DNA of 64,000 bases, from the NCBI GenBank assembly GCA_030077755.1, contig JAQJZZ010000004.1, positions 1,488,001 to 1,552,000 on the forward strand, in the 5' to 3' direction. A program made the translations under genes and the position numbers. The notes under the pieces were generated by a model, which saw only the letters and a list, made by a program, of their open reading frames with translations, did not search any database and had not been told where the DNA came from. This DNA comes from Filosporella fistucella (Eukaryota > Ascomycota > Leotiomycetes > Helotiales). Position 1 is the stretch's first letter. Each line of letters begins with the position of its first letter. This document shows, piece by piece, positions 21,021 to 31,118 of the stretch.

Positions 21021-21420
21021 CGATGGTTTATTTGCATCGAGGCAATTTCTCTGAGCATAAGGATTACTTCCGATATCTGTTATCAAGGTGGCTGGGTGAG
21101 TCTGCCTGCCACGGCTGGGTCATTCCCAAATTTAATCACGATTGGTGATAATTTACAAAAGTCCATGCAACCGTTCGCCTCACTTTTGTCGATACCACAC
21201 CAATCGCACATGCGAGCCTATCTTTGAAAGACGTTGAATACAGCCTCGCCAGACAACAAAATCAGTCTGCCTTGTAAGGCTTTTCAATATACCTATTGGC
21301 TTCGTGACTGCGAAGAAAATTTTCTATATGTTATAGTCCTTCTTCAAACCTGTCTGCCACCAAATTCAAACTAAAACTCCATTTTCAGCTCGAAGCTCAT
21401 CTCATTCTTCCAAATACCAA
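21021..21420. other. Divergent promoter region
   Basis: 400 bp between the starts of the DUF6594 gene (minus) and the Gly/Cys-rich gene (plus). It should carry both promoters. No motif stands out. Confidence 0.5.
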
Positions 21421-21963
21421 ATGTCTACCCAAAATGCAAATCATCGCTGGCAACTAGATTCGAAAGAATTAGTTGCCGGTTCAAATACTCCACCAGATGT
21501 TTTCGCTGGTCCTAACGGGAGTGGCTATAAAGGACCTGGTAAGGGCAAGGAGGAATATGGTAATCAGTCGTCCGAATATGGATACGGGGGCTCTTATAAT
21601 CCCGGAAGGCGTAATAGCGTGCCACCTCCAAACCAGCCTGGGGATTCCTCCGGGGGTGCAGGTGGAGGAAGGAGTGGAGGAGGGGGTGGAGGAGGGGGTG
21701 GAGGAGGGGGTGGAGGAGGGGGGGGAGGGGGTAGGGTGTCCAATGCTTCACAGTCCACTATTGTTGGATATAGTTCAGCGTCAAGACCATCTCACTATGC
21801 TCATCTCTGGCACTGCGTAAGTGTCCATCGCCTTTTATCGCATAGATTATACTAAATAGTGAAGTGTTGCTGCAATATGCAAGATATGTTAGTGGAAGCT
21901 ACACCGGCTTGTCCCACTTGCAATCACAGCAGATGCTTAGACTGTTTCGATGAACGAATTTAA
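21421..21963 (+). CDS. Gly-rich protein with C-terminal Cys/His cluster
   Basis: Two exons, 21421-21816 and 21865-21963, joined across a 48-nt intron (GTAAGT..GAAG), about 164 residues. The N-terminal half is hydrophilic, then a run of more than 20 glycines is encoded by a G-rich tandem repeat. The C-terminal exon supplies the family's metal-binding-like pattern: WHCCCCNMQ, then ACPTCNHSRCLDC, that is C-x2-C...C-x2-C-x-H-x3-C-x2-C. Small fungal proteins with this W-x-C-C...C-x2-C-x-H-x3-C-x2-C pattern are common; their function is unknown. The acceptor (GAAG) is atypical but gives the only frame with the Cys/His cluster. Zinc binding is inference. Confidence 0.75.
21655..21737 (+). repeat. 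G-rich minisatellite (12-nt unit)
   Basis: Within the Gly-rich gene the plus strand carries four to five tandem copies of a 12-nt unit close to GGTGGAGGAGGG, ending in a G-run. All copies stay in the Gly-coding frame. Many runs of three or more G lie close together, so quadruplex formation on the plus (non-template) strand is plausible. Copy number is likely to vary between strains. Confidence 0.85.
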
Positions 21964-22592
21964 TATATATAAGACAAAGCCATGCTACCTGTCACTTTAA
22001 GAGCAATTCTGGTCTGGTCAATCGCCTGTGCTCGAAGCTGATATCATTCTACGAGACCGGAAATTCAATAGCTAGGAGGAGGAGACGATGTACAATGAAG
22101 CTTATAGGAAGGTTTGTTTTAACGAGACACAGTAGTTAGACATCGAACCAGATCATAGTATCGTGTTTCAGGAATTAATAGGTGCAATAACGGTACATAT
22201 CTGAAGTGCCTCAAGTTCGTCATAATTTTGTCACAGCGTCATCAATATTCCATACTGTCTCATTTCGTTAAGTTGGTAGCGTTGGCGATTCTTACAAGAG
22301 AATTCCCAAGTCATCAGATCACTATTGGCTCTTCCTTCTTGAAAATAAGCTGGCATCAAGCTTTTCTACTTACCGCATAAGAACATCACTCACTATCGAT
22401 CAGAATAATGTTTCACATCAGCAGCTCAAGGGAGAGATTTTGGTCTGACTGGCTTTATACTTCTAGTACCTTGCGTTTCTAAGCTGTTACTTTCCGTATA
22501 TGTTTTTATACCTAATTCTCAAGGGTATGCTACAAACAACCAAGACTCTATTCGCGCATTCAAAAATCACCACTCAACAAAATCCGATGCAC
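21964..22592. other. Intergenic region
   Basis: AT-rich spacer downstream of the Gly/Cys-rich gene and of the lectin-like gene (convergent). No gene or repeat is visible. Confidence 0.45.
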
Positions 22593-23600
22593 TTAGCATG
22601 GAAAGACGTGATCAAATGAGCGAAAATTGCAAAAGAAACGATTCACTTCAAAAAACCATCTTATAGATCTACTCCAGCAAACTGGTTGCATAGCAAGGCA
22701 CGCCATACCCGTAGAGGACATCTTCGAGTTTGCCCAAGTCACACAAGTACCAAAGAATTCATCAAGAGAGACATGTTCTGCAAAAACTGTGACCCGGAAA
22801 TTTTCTTCGTTACTTATGTTAAAAAGAGTTGATACACGTGATGACTTTGACAGGGCCTCTGGAAGCATCGAAGGTACCTTTAGGAAAAAATATGTACTTA
22901 TGTGCCTATTCATCGTTAACTGTTTGCTTTGGATAGGTTGAAGCCCAAGGAATAACTCACAAACCTGATACCCTCATTCCCACTTGTCGCTACCATCCTA
23001 GAATCCATAATCTCTCCTAAGATACCCTTCGCATCCACAGGAGATGTAACACAAGCAATCCCCGTGCCATGCCAATCCGCGCTCCAAGTCTCACTCCTAA
23101 CAATAAACCTAAACTCACTAGCACTCTCTGCAAATACAGCCATAGCTTTCTTCTCAAACCTTTTTTTAACCGTCATAAACCCCATAAGCCAGACTAGTAC
23201 TCTCGGCGGTGTAGAAAAAGGAGGTTGAAAGCGAACAAAGATGACGAAATCGTGGAGGAAGAAGAGACCGCTTTGGATGAGTAGAGAGGTAATTACTAGA
23301 TAATTGATGGAGGCATTGTAGTTTATACTTTCTGGTCGGTTGGGGGGATATCTAGGATCATGTCTTGGGTAGTTTGGCGAGGCTGGAGGATATTGAGATT
23401 ATGTTGAGAGAGGGGAGATGGATGGACCTTAGACCTAGGGCTACGGTTGGTGTACGGGTGTAGGCTGGGGTGAAGGTTATGGTTTTTTGAGACCCGATGC
23501 CTGGTTTTGCGTCTTTCCAGGAGCGGATTTCGGTGGCTGAGAAGATGCCGCATTGGAAGATTGGGGCGGATGAGATTGGGGTAGTTGTCGTGACCGCCAT
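22593..23600 (-). pseudogene. H-type-lectin-like gene, three modules, two frameshifts
   Basis: The product would be a multi-module sugar-binding-like protein. Module A (from 23600) begins MAVTTTTPIS and carries FSATEIRSWKDAKPG and TRTPTVALGL. Module B has FSTPPRVLVWLMGF, SETWSADWHGTGIACV and PVDAKG. Module C has LFNISNEENFRVTVFAEHV and TWANSKMSSTGMACLAMQPV. B and C share the T-W...GxACxxxPV pattern and are joined by a well-formed 83-nt intron, 22878-22960 (GTGAGT..TAAAG). Between A and B the frame shifts twice: near 23380, at an AAA run (SSSLAK then TTQDMILDI), and near 23347, at a CCCCCC run (before INYNASINYL). Each shift fits loss of one base from its run. No intron fits. Either a decayed gene or two homopolymer errors. 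Family assignment rests on pattern, not on a search. Confidence 0.6.
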
Positions 23601-23750
23601 GTTACAAGCTGTGTTGAGATGAGATCGGATTATGAGTAGGTTATAATGGGGAGTTTCCTCGGTCAGAAAATGGGTGGTGATAGCGTGCGGTTCGCGGATA
23701 TTATGCTCTTATGAAGGAAAGAGGGAATAATAAGGAAACGTAATTTCGAA

Positions 23751-24177
23751 ATGAAAGGCACTGTAATTGATATGGGGGAAGAGAATCATCATGCCATAGT
23801 AACACCGCCCCCAAAGCCTGCACAATCCTCACAACAGATCTACGCACCCAAAAAAAAATCCAAAATAGCAAAACTCCAGTATCCTCTCCGAAGCGAGGAT
23901 ACCTTAGAAAAACTGCCGGTGCAATTTTTTGAAGCCGCGAATATGGTGAGTCATTTTTCGATCGATCGGTGAACTGGGGGTCGGATTGTTGGCCAAAGTC
24001 ACTGTTTCCTCCTCACAGTTTGTACTGACCACTCCACCAGGGGAATGGCGCCTTCTGCTTGAGGAGAAATTTGTTATTTGGGGTTATAAAGGCGGTGATT
24101 GGATTTTCGGAATATGTACTCGGAAAGTGAGGAAATTCCACGATTCTGCAGTAACAGATGTATTTAGGTACAAGTGA
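23751..24177 (+). CDS. Hypothetical protein, two exons
   Basis: Not recognised. Exons 23751-23945 and 24019-24177 join in phase 0 across a 73-nt intron (GTGAGT..CACAG), giving 117 residues. The N-terminal half is hydrophilic with PKKKSKIAK, a possible nuclear-localisation-like patch. The C-terminal half has TPPGEWRLLLEEKFVIWGYK and a Trp/Gly-rich stretch. It diverges from the lectin-like gene with only 150 bp between starts. Evidence is the clean splice and continuous frame; there are no conserved motifs I can name. It could be spurious. Confidence 0.4.
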
Positions 24178-24426
24178 CGAAGTGGCCACTAACACCTCGT
24201 TCATTCTCAATTTTGAGTCCAGCAGCACTTGCAACTTTGGCTAGATGCAATGAAGTGTTTGGAATTACAGTCCTGTTGTGAAGCCTATCAGACACTGCCA
24301 CACAAGCAACTATCATCATGACGATCAAAAAAAAGTTCAACTCATATACATAACTGAGAACCACTTCGGCATATTGAGTTCTAAATGGTCTGGATTCAAT
24401 GTTCGTATATACCTATTAAGTGTATC

Positions 24427-25764
24427 TCATTCACCGACCCATTTCTTACCCTCAACTACAACATTAACCGGCTCTCCCTTCTCCCACGCCACAACATTCT
24501 CCCTCGTAGTCCGTCTCAATTTCTCAATACTGCTGGTAGCCCACCACGCGATATGTGGACTTAAAATCAATCTCCCATTTAACTCACTCTGTTCCGCATT
24601 CCATTTATTAGCTGCTCTTACTAATACAGAATTCTGCAATCCAGCAGGCTCTTCTAGATATACATCTGTGGCTGCGCCCATGATTTGCTTGCTCTCTATG
24701 GCGGCGATGAGAGCAGGCTCGTCGATTATACCGCCCCGAGCGACGTTGATTATAAGGGTGTGCGGGGAGAGAAGGGAGAATTCGGGAGTGGATATCATGT
24801 TTCTGAGAAGGGATCCAAGTCAGCGCTTTCTCCAACAACGGATATGGCCCGAGCATATTGAGCGAAGGACTCACTTTGATTCTTCTGATAGAGGAAGTGT
24901 AAGGAATAGTACGGTGCTCTGATGGAGACAATTCGTGAATTCCACCCTGTCTGGTCGGACAGCAGAGGCGGCAACTCCTTTCCGCTCAGCAAATGAGACT
25001 GTCATGCCAAGCGCACGACAGTGAGTAGCTACTCTGTTTCCTAAAGTATGCAGGTCAGACATATATATTTTCAAGGGAAGAGGAAGGTGAAGAGAAGAAT
25101 AGTGCCAGCAGGGAACACAAAGTCATGTGACAAGCCCCTTTCTTCTCGGTTGGCCTTGTCGTACAGCTTTACCCCTTCCCAACGTTCGGGTAAGGTGAAC
25201 ATACTTGACTCTGAGGCAAAGCAGAGCAAATCCCAAGGGAAGATTGAAATGAAAATAAAACAAACCTAATTCGCCACCCCCGATAATCCCCACCCTTTCC
25301 TCCTTACAAGTAGCAGGACACTCCCCCCACTCTGCCTTTAACGTCCCCCTCTCCACCCACTTCACTCCCTCAACAGTAAGCCCATGCATCCTAACCACAT
25401 TCCTCCTCAGACTAAAAAACAAAGCAATAGCCTGCTCAGCCACGCTCTCATTACTCGCAGCCGGAACATTAACGACTGTCACACCTCTCTCCTTACAAGC
25501 CACTAAATCCAGCATATCCGTCCCAATAGCCAGAACAGCAACCAGTTTCAAAGAAGGACATGCTTCGAGAATGGACGCTGTGATGGGAATACGGGTTGTG
25601 ATCGCTATAGTAGCTGGGATTGGAGAGGTGAGCCGGTCGATTATGAGGGGTTCTGAGGGAGCGGTGTTGGGGTAGCTTGTTAGTGTGAATTTCGAAGAGA
25701 GGTCCGGATCTGGACAATGGATTGCGTCGAGACGAACAATGTGAATTGGTTTTGGGGCTGCCAT
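24427..25764 (-). CDS. D-isomer-specific 2-hydroxyacid dehydrogenase
   Basis: NAD(P)-dependent oxidoreductase that interconverts 2-oxoacids and D-2-hydroxyacids (glyoxylate/hydroxypyruvate or phenylpyruvate reductase type), cytosolic, about 346 residues. Exons 25266-25764, 24875-25040 and 24427-24802 join in frame. Seen: catalytic-domain IGTDMLDLVACKERGVTV, the dinucleotide motif GIIGGGELGNRV reconstituted across intron 1, and the catalytic triad as Arg in INVARGGIIDE, Glu in TDVYLEEPAG and His in LSPHIAWWATSS. The first intron is 225 nt with an unusual GTTTGT donor, much longer than its neighbours; the second is 72 nt (GTGAGT..TCAG). All key residues are present. Substrate is not determined by sequence. 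Confidence 0.92.
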
Positions 25765-26180
25765 TTAGGACAAATCAGTGGGAGTATAGTAGAATGTATA
25801 TGATGAGAATACAAGAAGAATACATGTTCGGGCTGGCTAGAAAATGGAAGTAAGCTAAGTTGTCTCGGCAAGGGCGTCAATCACGTGTGGGATCCACCGA
25901 GAGCGATGTGGAGGTGGACCTGAGGATGGCATCTTCAGCTGGCATATACTCTCCACAACATGGTTACTGTGAAGAACATGAGAAAATTTGTGGCTAGTTC
26001 GTGTAACAGATACAGGTAGAGATATTATAACATCATGTATCATTCAAAGTGGTGATTCTATGGACAATAAGAATTAAACAACACATCTTGTCTACAGAAG
26101 CATTCCAAACACCGTTCTAATGCACCCCCATCCCAACTGCGGTTGTGTTCGTCCGACTATATGTACAATCCTACAGGAAC
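25765..26180. other. Intergenic region
   Basis: Spacer between the dehydrogenase promoter and the IF-2 3' end, both on the minus strand. No gene is visible; the 66- and 62-codon frames here have no motif. Confidence 0.5.
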
Positions 26181-29100
26181 TTACAAATACCTTTTCTCTT
26201 CCTTTTCTTCATATGACTGGATTTGATCGCCGACTCTGAAATCGAACCAGTTCTCAAAGCCCATACCGCACTCTGTACCCTTCTTCATTTCCAGAACATC
26301 TTTTTTGACGTTCTTCAAGGATGATAGTGTGCCTAGCCATGTTAGTGAGCCCAAAATATATATTTGGATGAACATACCATCATAGATCTTCTCACCACGC
26401 CGCAAAACTCTAATTTTTGCGGTCTTGCTGATCGTGCCATTTCTAACCTTACAACCCGCGACTGGTCTATACTGACGACGTTTTACGTTGATCTCAAAAA
26501 CTTGAGATATCTCTGCCTCACCAATAACCTTTTGTGTAATCAATGGAGGCAACAGCTTGCTTAATTCCAATTTGATATCATCGACCAATCGGTAAATGAT
26601 ATTGTGGTCAATGATATGGACCTTGGCTTGTTGGGCCATACTCGCAATATGTGGTTCGATCGGTGTATTGAAGTTGATCAACTGTCCCTTAGCTGCCGCT
26701 GCATGCTCAATATCGAACTCCGATATCTGTCCAACACCATATCGAAGAATATGTGGTCGGACTTCGTTGTTACCCAATACACTAACACTGTCAATGACAG
26801 CTTCGACAGATCCGCTGACGTCTCCCTTGATGATGAAGTAGAGCTCTTTAGGTCCGCCAAGCTTCTTCTGGGCTGTAGATTCTGGAGCACCTTCATGCGC
26901 TGCCGCAGCCGCTGCAGCGGCAATGGCATCTCGCTTTTCTTGCTCTCGCTTGTCCTGTTCTGCTTTGCGATTTTCATTTATAGCTTCCATATCTTCGGCC
27001 ATCTTATCACGCTCTTGTCTTTCCATTCGATATTCCACAACACTTTTGGCTTTCGACTCATCGGGTGCTTGAAGAACTTCATCCCCAGCGAGTGGTTGAT
27101 CACGCCATCCATCAATTTCGACCGGAGTACCTGGCCCAGCTTCCTCAATTTCAATACCAGCTTCATTTCTGAGACAGCGTATTCTGGCCCAAGTGTTACC
27201 CGCCACGATAAAGTCACCAGGTCGCATCGTGCCCCTTCGCACGAGTACAGTCGCAACTTTACCCATAGATTTGATGCTTGCTTCAAGCACCCAGCCTTCA
27301 GCCGGACCATCTATTTCAGCACGCATATCGAGGATTTCAGACAAGGCAGTTGCAGCCTCTTCTAGTTCGCCCATGCCTTGTCCTGTCTTACCACTGACAC
27401 ACACAGCCTGAACATCACCACCGTAATCTTCAACAGCTACTCCATGACGAGCCAAATCCTGCTTGACTTTATCAATATTTGCCTCATCCTTGTCAATCTT
27501 ATTGATAGCGACAATAATTGGTACTTGAGCAGCCTTTGCATGATTGATAGCTTCAATCGTTTGCGGCTTGACGCTATCATCAGCCGCTACAACTAAAATT
27601 ACAATATCTGTGACATTGGCGCCACGTTGACGCATGTTCAAGAATGCTGCGTGGCCGGGAGTATCGAGAAAGGTGATGATCTTTCCACCTGGCATAGGAA
27701 CAGAGAAAGCGCCGATATGTTGTGTAATACCGCCATGTTCGCCTGCAGCGACGGAGGATTTTCGTAGGTAATCAAGGAGGGTGGTCTTTCCATGATCAAC
27801 GTGCCCCATAATCGTGACAACCGGGGGTCGTTGAGGTAAAATGGATGGATCCGGAGCTGGTTCTCTCGCTTTGAGTTCCTCAGACTCGGCTCGGTCTATT
27901 ATCGGCTCAAAATTATATTCCATAGCAATGAGACCAGCATTTTCGGCGTTCAGAATATAGTCATGACTAGTCTCTTCGAATCCAAGGTCCAACATTTTGT
28001 AGACGAAATCCTCAAGTCGGACCTTAAGAGCCATTGCTAAATGAGCAACACTGATGTACTCTGGTAACAGTATAGGTGTCGGTGCAGCAGCCCTTTCTGC
28101 TTTTTTCGCGGCCTTTTCAAGTTTTCTGAGTCGCTTCATTTCAGCACGAGCTGCGGCTTCTTCCTCTTCCGCTTCCATGTCTTCATTCTGTACAAATTTT
28201 GCTTTCCTTTTTGCTTTGTCTTTTCCCTTCCCACGTGGAGAATCCTCATACATCTCTGGTACATAGGTAGATTGACGAGACTTTTTTGGCTCCCTTACGG
28301 CTCTTGAGCGATGGCTTTCATCCAACCGCTGTTGTTCTCGCATTCTAATTTCAAATGGCGACAATATGGTTCCTTCGCGTTCCGGGTTTGTGGATTCCAC
28401 CCGCCGGGGATAATCTGAAAATCTTGATCGTGCCGGGTTGGAGGAATTAATACTTGTTGTACTGGCAACATCATCGGTCCTTGCACTGAATGAAGATTCT
28501 GGGTTGTAGTGAGACAATCGTCGACCTGGTGTGCCTTCCACAGGGCGAGGACGAATTGGTGTATACATCCCCATTTTTGCCTTTTCTTCTCTTTCTGCTC
28601 GGCCATTCGCAAACTGTTCGAAACGTGAAGGCTGCCGTGGTGGCCATTGCTCTCCCGACGACTCGGTCCGTAAGTCGTTTTTCCTCTTCAATTGGCCCCA
28701 TGTGTTACTATTATCGTTCGTAAATGACGAATCTCGAGTGTTTTGGGGTCGTTCTCCAATGACATGCCGAGGCCATTGTGTCTCCCTTGCTCCAAAACCG
28801 CCTCGGCGATCCCCTTGTGTTCGGTCTCTTGATTCCCATTGACCAAAAGGTTCTCCACGATTCAATGGTGCAATAGGTCCTATGCGACGGACAGGCGTGA
28901 ATGGGGATTGCTGCTGTCGAGCCATTCTTTCATCCTTGGCGCGCTGTTCATCTTTCGCTCTCTGTTCTTCTCTGGCCCGCTGCTCATCTTTGGCTCGCTG
29001 TTCCTCCTTTGCTCGCTGCTCCAGCATGAAATCATGAGCTCGCTGTTCATGTGGCAAAAGTATAGGCTTGTCTCGCGGACGAATTGTTTGGCCCGGTCTG

Positions 29101-29509
29101 AGCGGTATTGCTGTTCCACCAGAACTGCCCCATCCTCCTGCTCCAAATCCTGAAGCTTGAGGAGCAACTGCGCCTGTGCCAAACGTGGAACCACCCCACG
29201 ATGGTGTCGGACCTATATTTTGAGATGTGCCATTGCGTGATGCGATACTGGGTCGATTCCATGATGGCTGAGAAGGAAGTTGTCTACTGTCCTCCTCTTT
29301 CCGGAGAGCTGTTCCTTCTGCCGGCGGTTTTGAAACCGGGCGAGAGGATTGTAGAAATCTACGTTGAACATGTGAAGGTTTTCGAGCTTGCCCCAGTCTA
29401 TGCGCGCAGAAGGCACATAGAGATGACCTGGGCGATTCCTACAGTAGGTGAGCATTGGAATTATACATTGAAGTGATGGCCATACCCTCAGCAGACTGCG
29501 ACCTCTCAT
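26181..29509 (-). CDS. Mitochondrial translation initiation factor IF-2
   Basis: GTPase that places fMet-tRNA on the mitochondrial small ribosomal subunit, about 1078 residues. Exons 29486-29509, 26378-29438 and 26181-26332. The first exon encodes only eight residues (MRGRSLLR) and, with the Arg-rich start of exon 2 (RLGQARKPSHVQRRF), forms a mitochondrial presequence. Seen: a long low-complexity N-terminal third, a hexapeptide EQRAK-type repeat, a charged KRLRKLEKAAKKAERAA segment, then G1 GHVDHGKTTL (about residue 555), G3 DTPGHAAF and G4 NKID, and the IF-2 C-terminal domains (ELYFIIKGDVSGSVEAVIDS, IIYRLVDDIK, RVGDQIQSYE). The 45-nt intron 26333-26377 is a multiple of three without a stop, so its retention would add 15 residues after YDG; IF-2 homology favours splicing. 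It shares a short divergent promoter with the next gene. Confidence 0.95.
28912..29050 (-). repeat. Hexapeptide-coding tandem repeat in IF-2
   Basis: The coding strand carries about seven imperfect 18-nt repeats encoding (D/E)EQRA(K/R), a highly charged, helix-prone stretch in the N-terminal extension of IF-2. It lies outside the conserved GTPase core and is likely to vary in copy number. Confidence 0.85.
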
Positions 29510-29651
29510 CGTTGGTGCAATGGAGATTCTGTAATCAGTGGATACATAATTTTGAAGTTTAGAGCTACGGTGCCCGCGATCACCACAAGCGAAGCTGATA
29601 GCTTGAGCGGACCTCGAACTTTCCAGCCCTCGATTCTGAAAATAGCGCGAC
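29510..29651. promoter_or_regulatory. Short bidirectional promoter
   Basis: Only 142 bp separate the divergent start codons of IF-2 (minus) and the two-helix membrane protein (plus). The two genes must share regulatory sequence and may be co-expressed. If IF-2 cofactors are mitochondrial, this is weak support for an organellar role for the partner. Confidence 0.5.
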
Positions 29652-30719
29652 ATGCCTCCTAAAACCAAAGTTAAGGGTCGCGCCTTCAAATCGCCATCTG
29701 CGACTCCGAAAACAGCATCCACGACCTCCCCAAGTCCTCCAGATCCCTTCAAACTAGTTCCAAAGAATCTCGAGCCGTTCACAGCGAAGCTCCAAAGGAG
29801 CCATGTTTACATCACACATGTGGACTCGAAGCCTCGAGATTTTAAGCGCAAGATATTCTTAGTACCTGTTTTCATGAATGTTATCATCATCGGTTTGATA
29901 ACATGGAGGATAAAATCCATTGGGCCCTTCTATATGAAGATATGCTTCTCCCTAATGGGAAAGTATAACGATACCACGATGAACACGAGGGCTATGCCTA
30001 TCAATGAATCCGCAAAAGAGATATTGAGGAGAGCAATGATATTTATGACCGATCTTCTCATATACGTGTTTGTTTGGCCGTGGCCCCGCGAATTCTTTGC
30101 AGGGAGGACGATTGGGAACCCAATCGCATGGAGATTTGGTGTTGGATTTAGAGAGAAGGAAGTCATTGTACGGAGAAGCAGGAAGTGGGATCGCACAATT
30201 GGGAATGTAGTCGAGGAAGGTAGTAGGCAAACCGAGCTATTTGGAATTGTGAGGAGTGCAGTCGACCCAGTCTACATGAGTGAGAAGACGGGGTATCTCA
30301 TGTTGAGCAAAGAATGGGATCTGGACTGGAGGATGATGATTATCGCGACTAAGATGATCGACAAGAAGACCCTGACACTGGAAGATTTCAAAACTACCAT
30401 ATATGTGTATAATGAGTATTTCGGTTGGATGTTCATGGAAACTTCGCAAGCTGGTGGAAGCGCCAAAGAAGAGGAAGGCAGGAGGAAAATTGTGGCTTTC
30501 AAAGATGAATTGACTGCATTAGGCAAGGAAAATCTCTTCTTCAGATGGATCGAATTGGTTCAGTATGAATCATCTCAACCTGGTGGTTTTGGCCCAGAGC
30601 AACAGATGAAGACGATGACGAAAGCAAAAGCCATGTTCGAACAGCAAGGCGTGGACTTTGATAAATTCTGGGCGAAGGTGGGAGGAATGGAGGGAATGCC
30701 AGGCATGGATCAGATGTAG
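29652..30719 (+). CDS. Conserved fungal two-helix membrane protein
   Basis: Unrecognised function; single exon of 355 residues. Seen: a basic, Ser/Pro-rich N-terminus (MPPKTKVKGRAFKSP), one hydrophobic segment at about 74-93 (IFLVPVFMNVIIIGLITWRI) and a second at about 126-143 (MIFMTDLLIYVFVWPWPREF). A soluble C-terminal domain of about 200 residues follows with many Trp and charged residues (SKEWDLDWRMMIIATKMIDK), ending in a Met/Gly-rich tail (GGMEGMPGMDQM). The clean long frame and codon pattern support a real gene. The tail resembles Met-rich tails of assembly or membrane-insertion proteins, but that is only a resemblance. It is divergently paired with IF-2. Confidence 0.8.
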   Translation: MPPKTKVKGRAFKSPSATPKTASTTSPSPPDPFKLVPKNLEPFTAKLQRSHVYITHVDSKPRDFKRKIFLVPVFMNVIIIGLITWRIKSIGPFYMKICFSLMGKYNDTTMNTRAMPINESAKEILRRAMIFMTDLLIYVFVWPWPREFFAGRTIGNPIAWRFGVGFREKEVIVRRSRKWDRTIGNVVEEGSRQTELFGIVRSAVDPVYMSEKTGYLMLSKEWDLDWRMMIIATKMIDKKTLTLEDFKTTIYVYNEYFGWMFMETSQAGGSAKEEEGRRKIVAFKDELTALGKENLFFRWIELVQYESSQPGGFGPEQQMKTMTKAKAMFEQQGVDFDKFWAKVGGMEGMPGMDQM

Positions 30720-31118
30720 ACCGCTAATAAGATACCATTTGCATTTTGATGCTCTATCCTACTGCTCTTCCATTGAGCGTGACAGCTCACATTCAAAGCT
30801 GGCTGAATTTGACATTCGGTTTCCGAAGCAAGCGTCCAGCCGGCGATAGGAAGATGCCATTACACCTGTGTTTTCATCCTCTGGTTTGGTTCAATTGTTT
30901 TACATCAGCTCCCTTTCATTCGGAATTCTGCCACAAGTAGAGCCAAGTGGCGTACACATTGACAGACATGGAAGTTCCTAACCTTCTAAAACATTTAACC
31001 CGTATTTCTACTCACATTATACACCATCAACCCTCATCATCTCTCCTTCATTTCCATCTTTGTATGTTGTTATAGCTAGGAGAAATCGTATCCTTTCCGT
31101 ACACGGAGATTTCAATTT
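30720..31118. other. Convergent 3' region
   Basis: 399 bp between the stops of the two-helix protein (plus) and the DUF885 gene (minus). It probably holds both 3' untranslated regions. Nothing else is visible. Confidence 0.5.

Noticed and set aside
28839..29153. Open frames opposite IF-2 on the plus strand
   Set aside because: Shadow frames of the repeat-rich N-terminal part of IF-2, with repetitive Ser/Leu composition.
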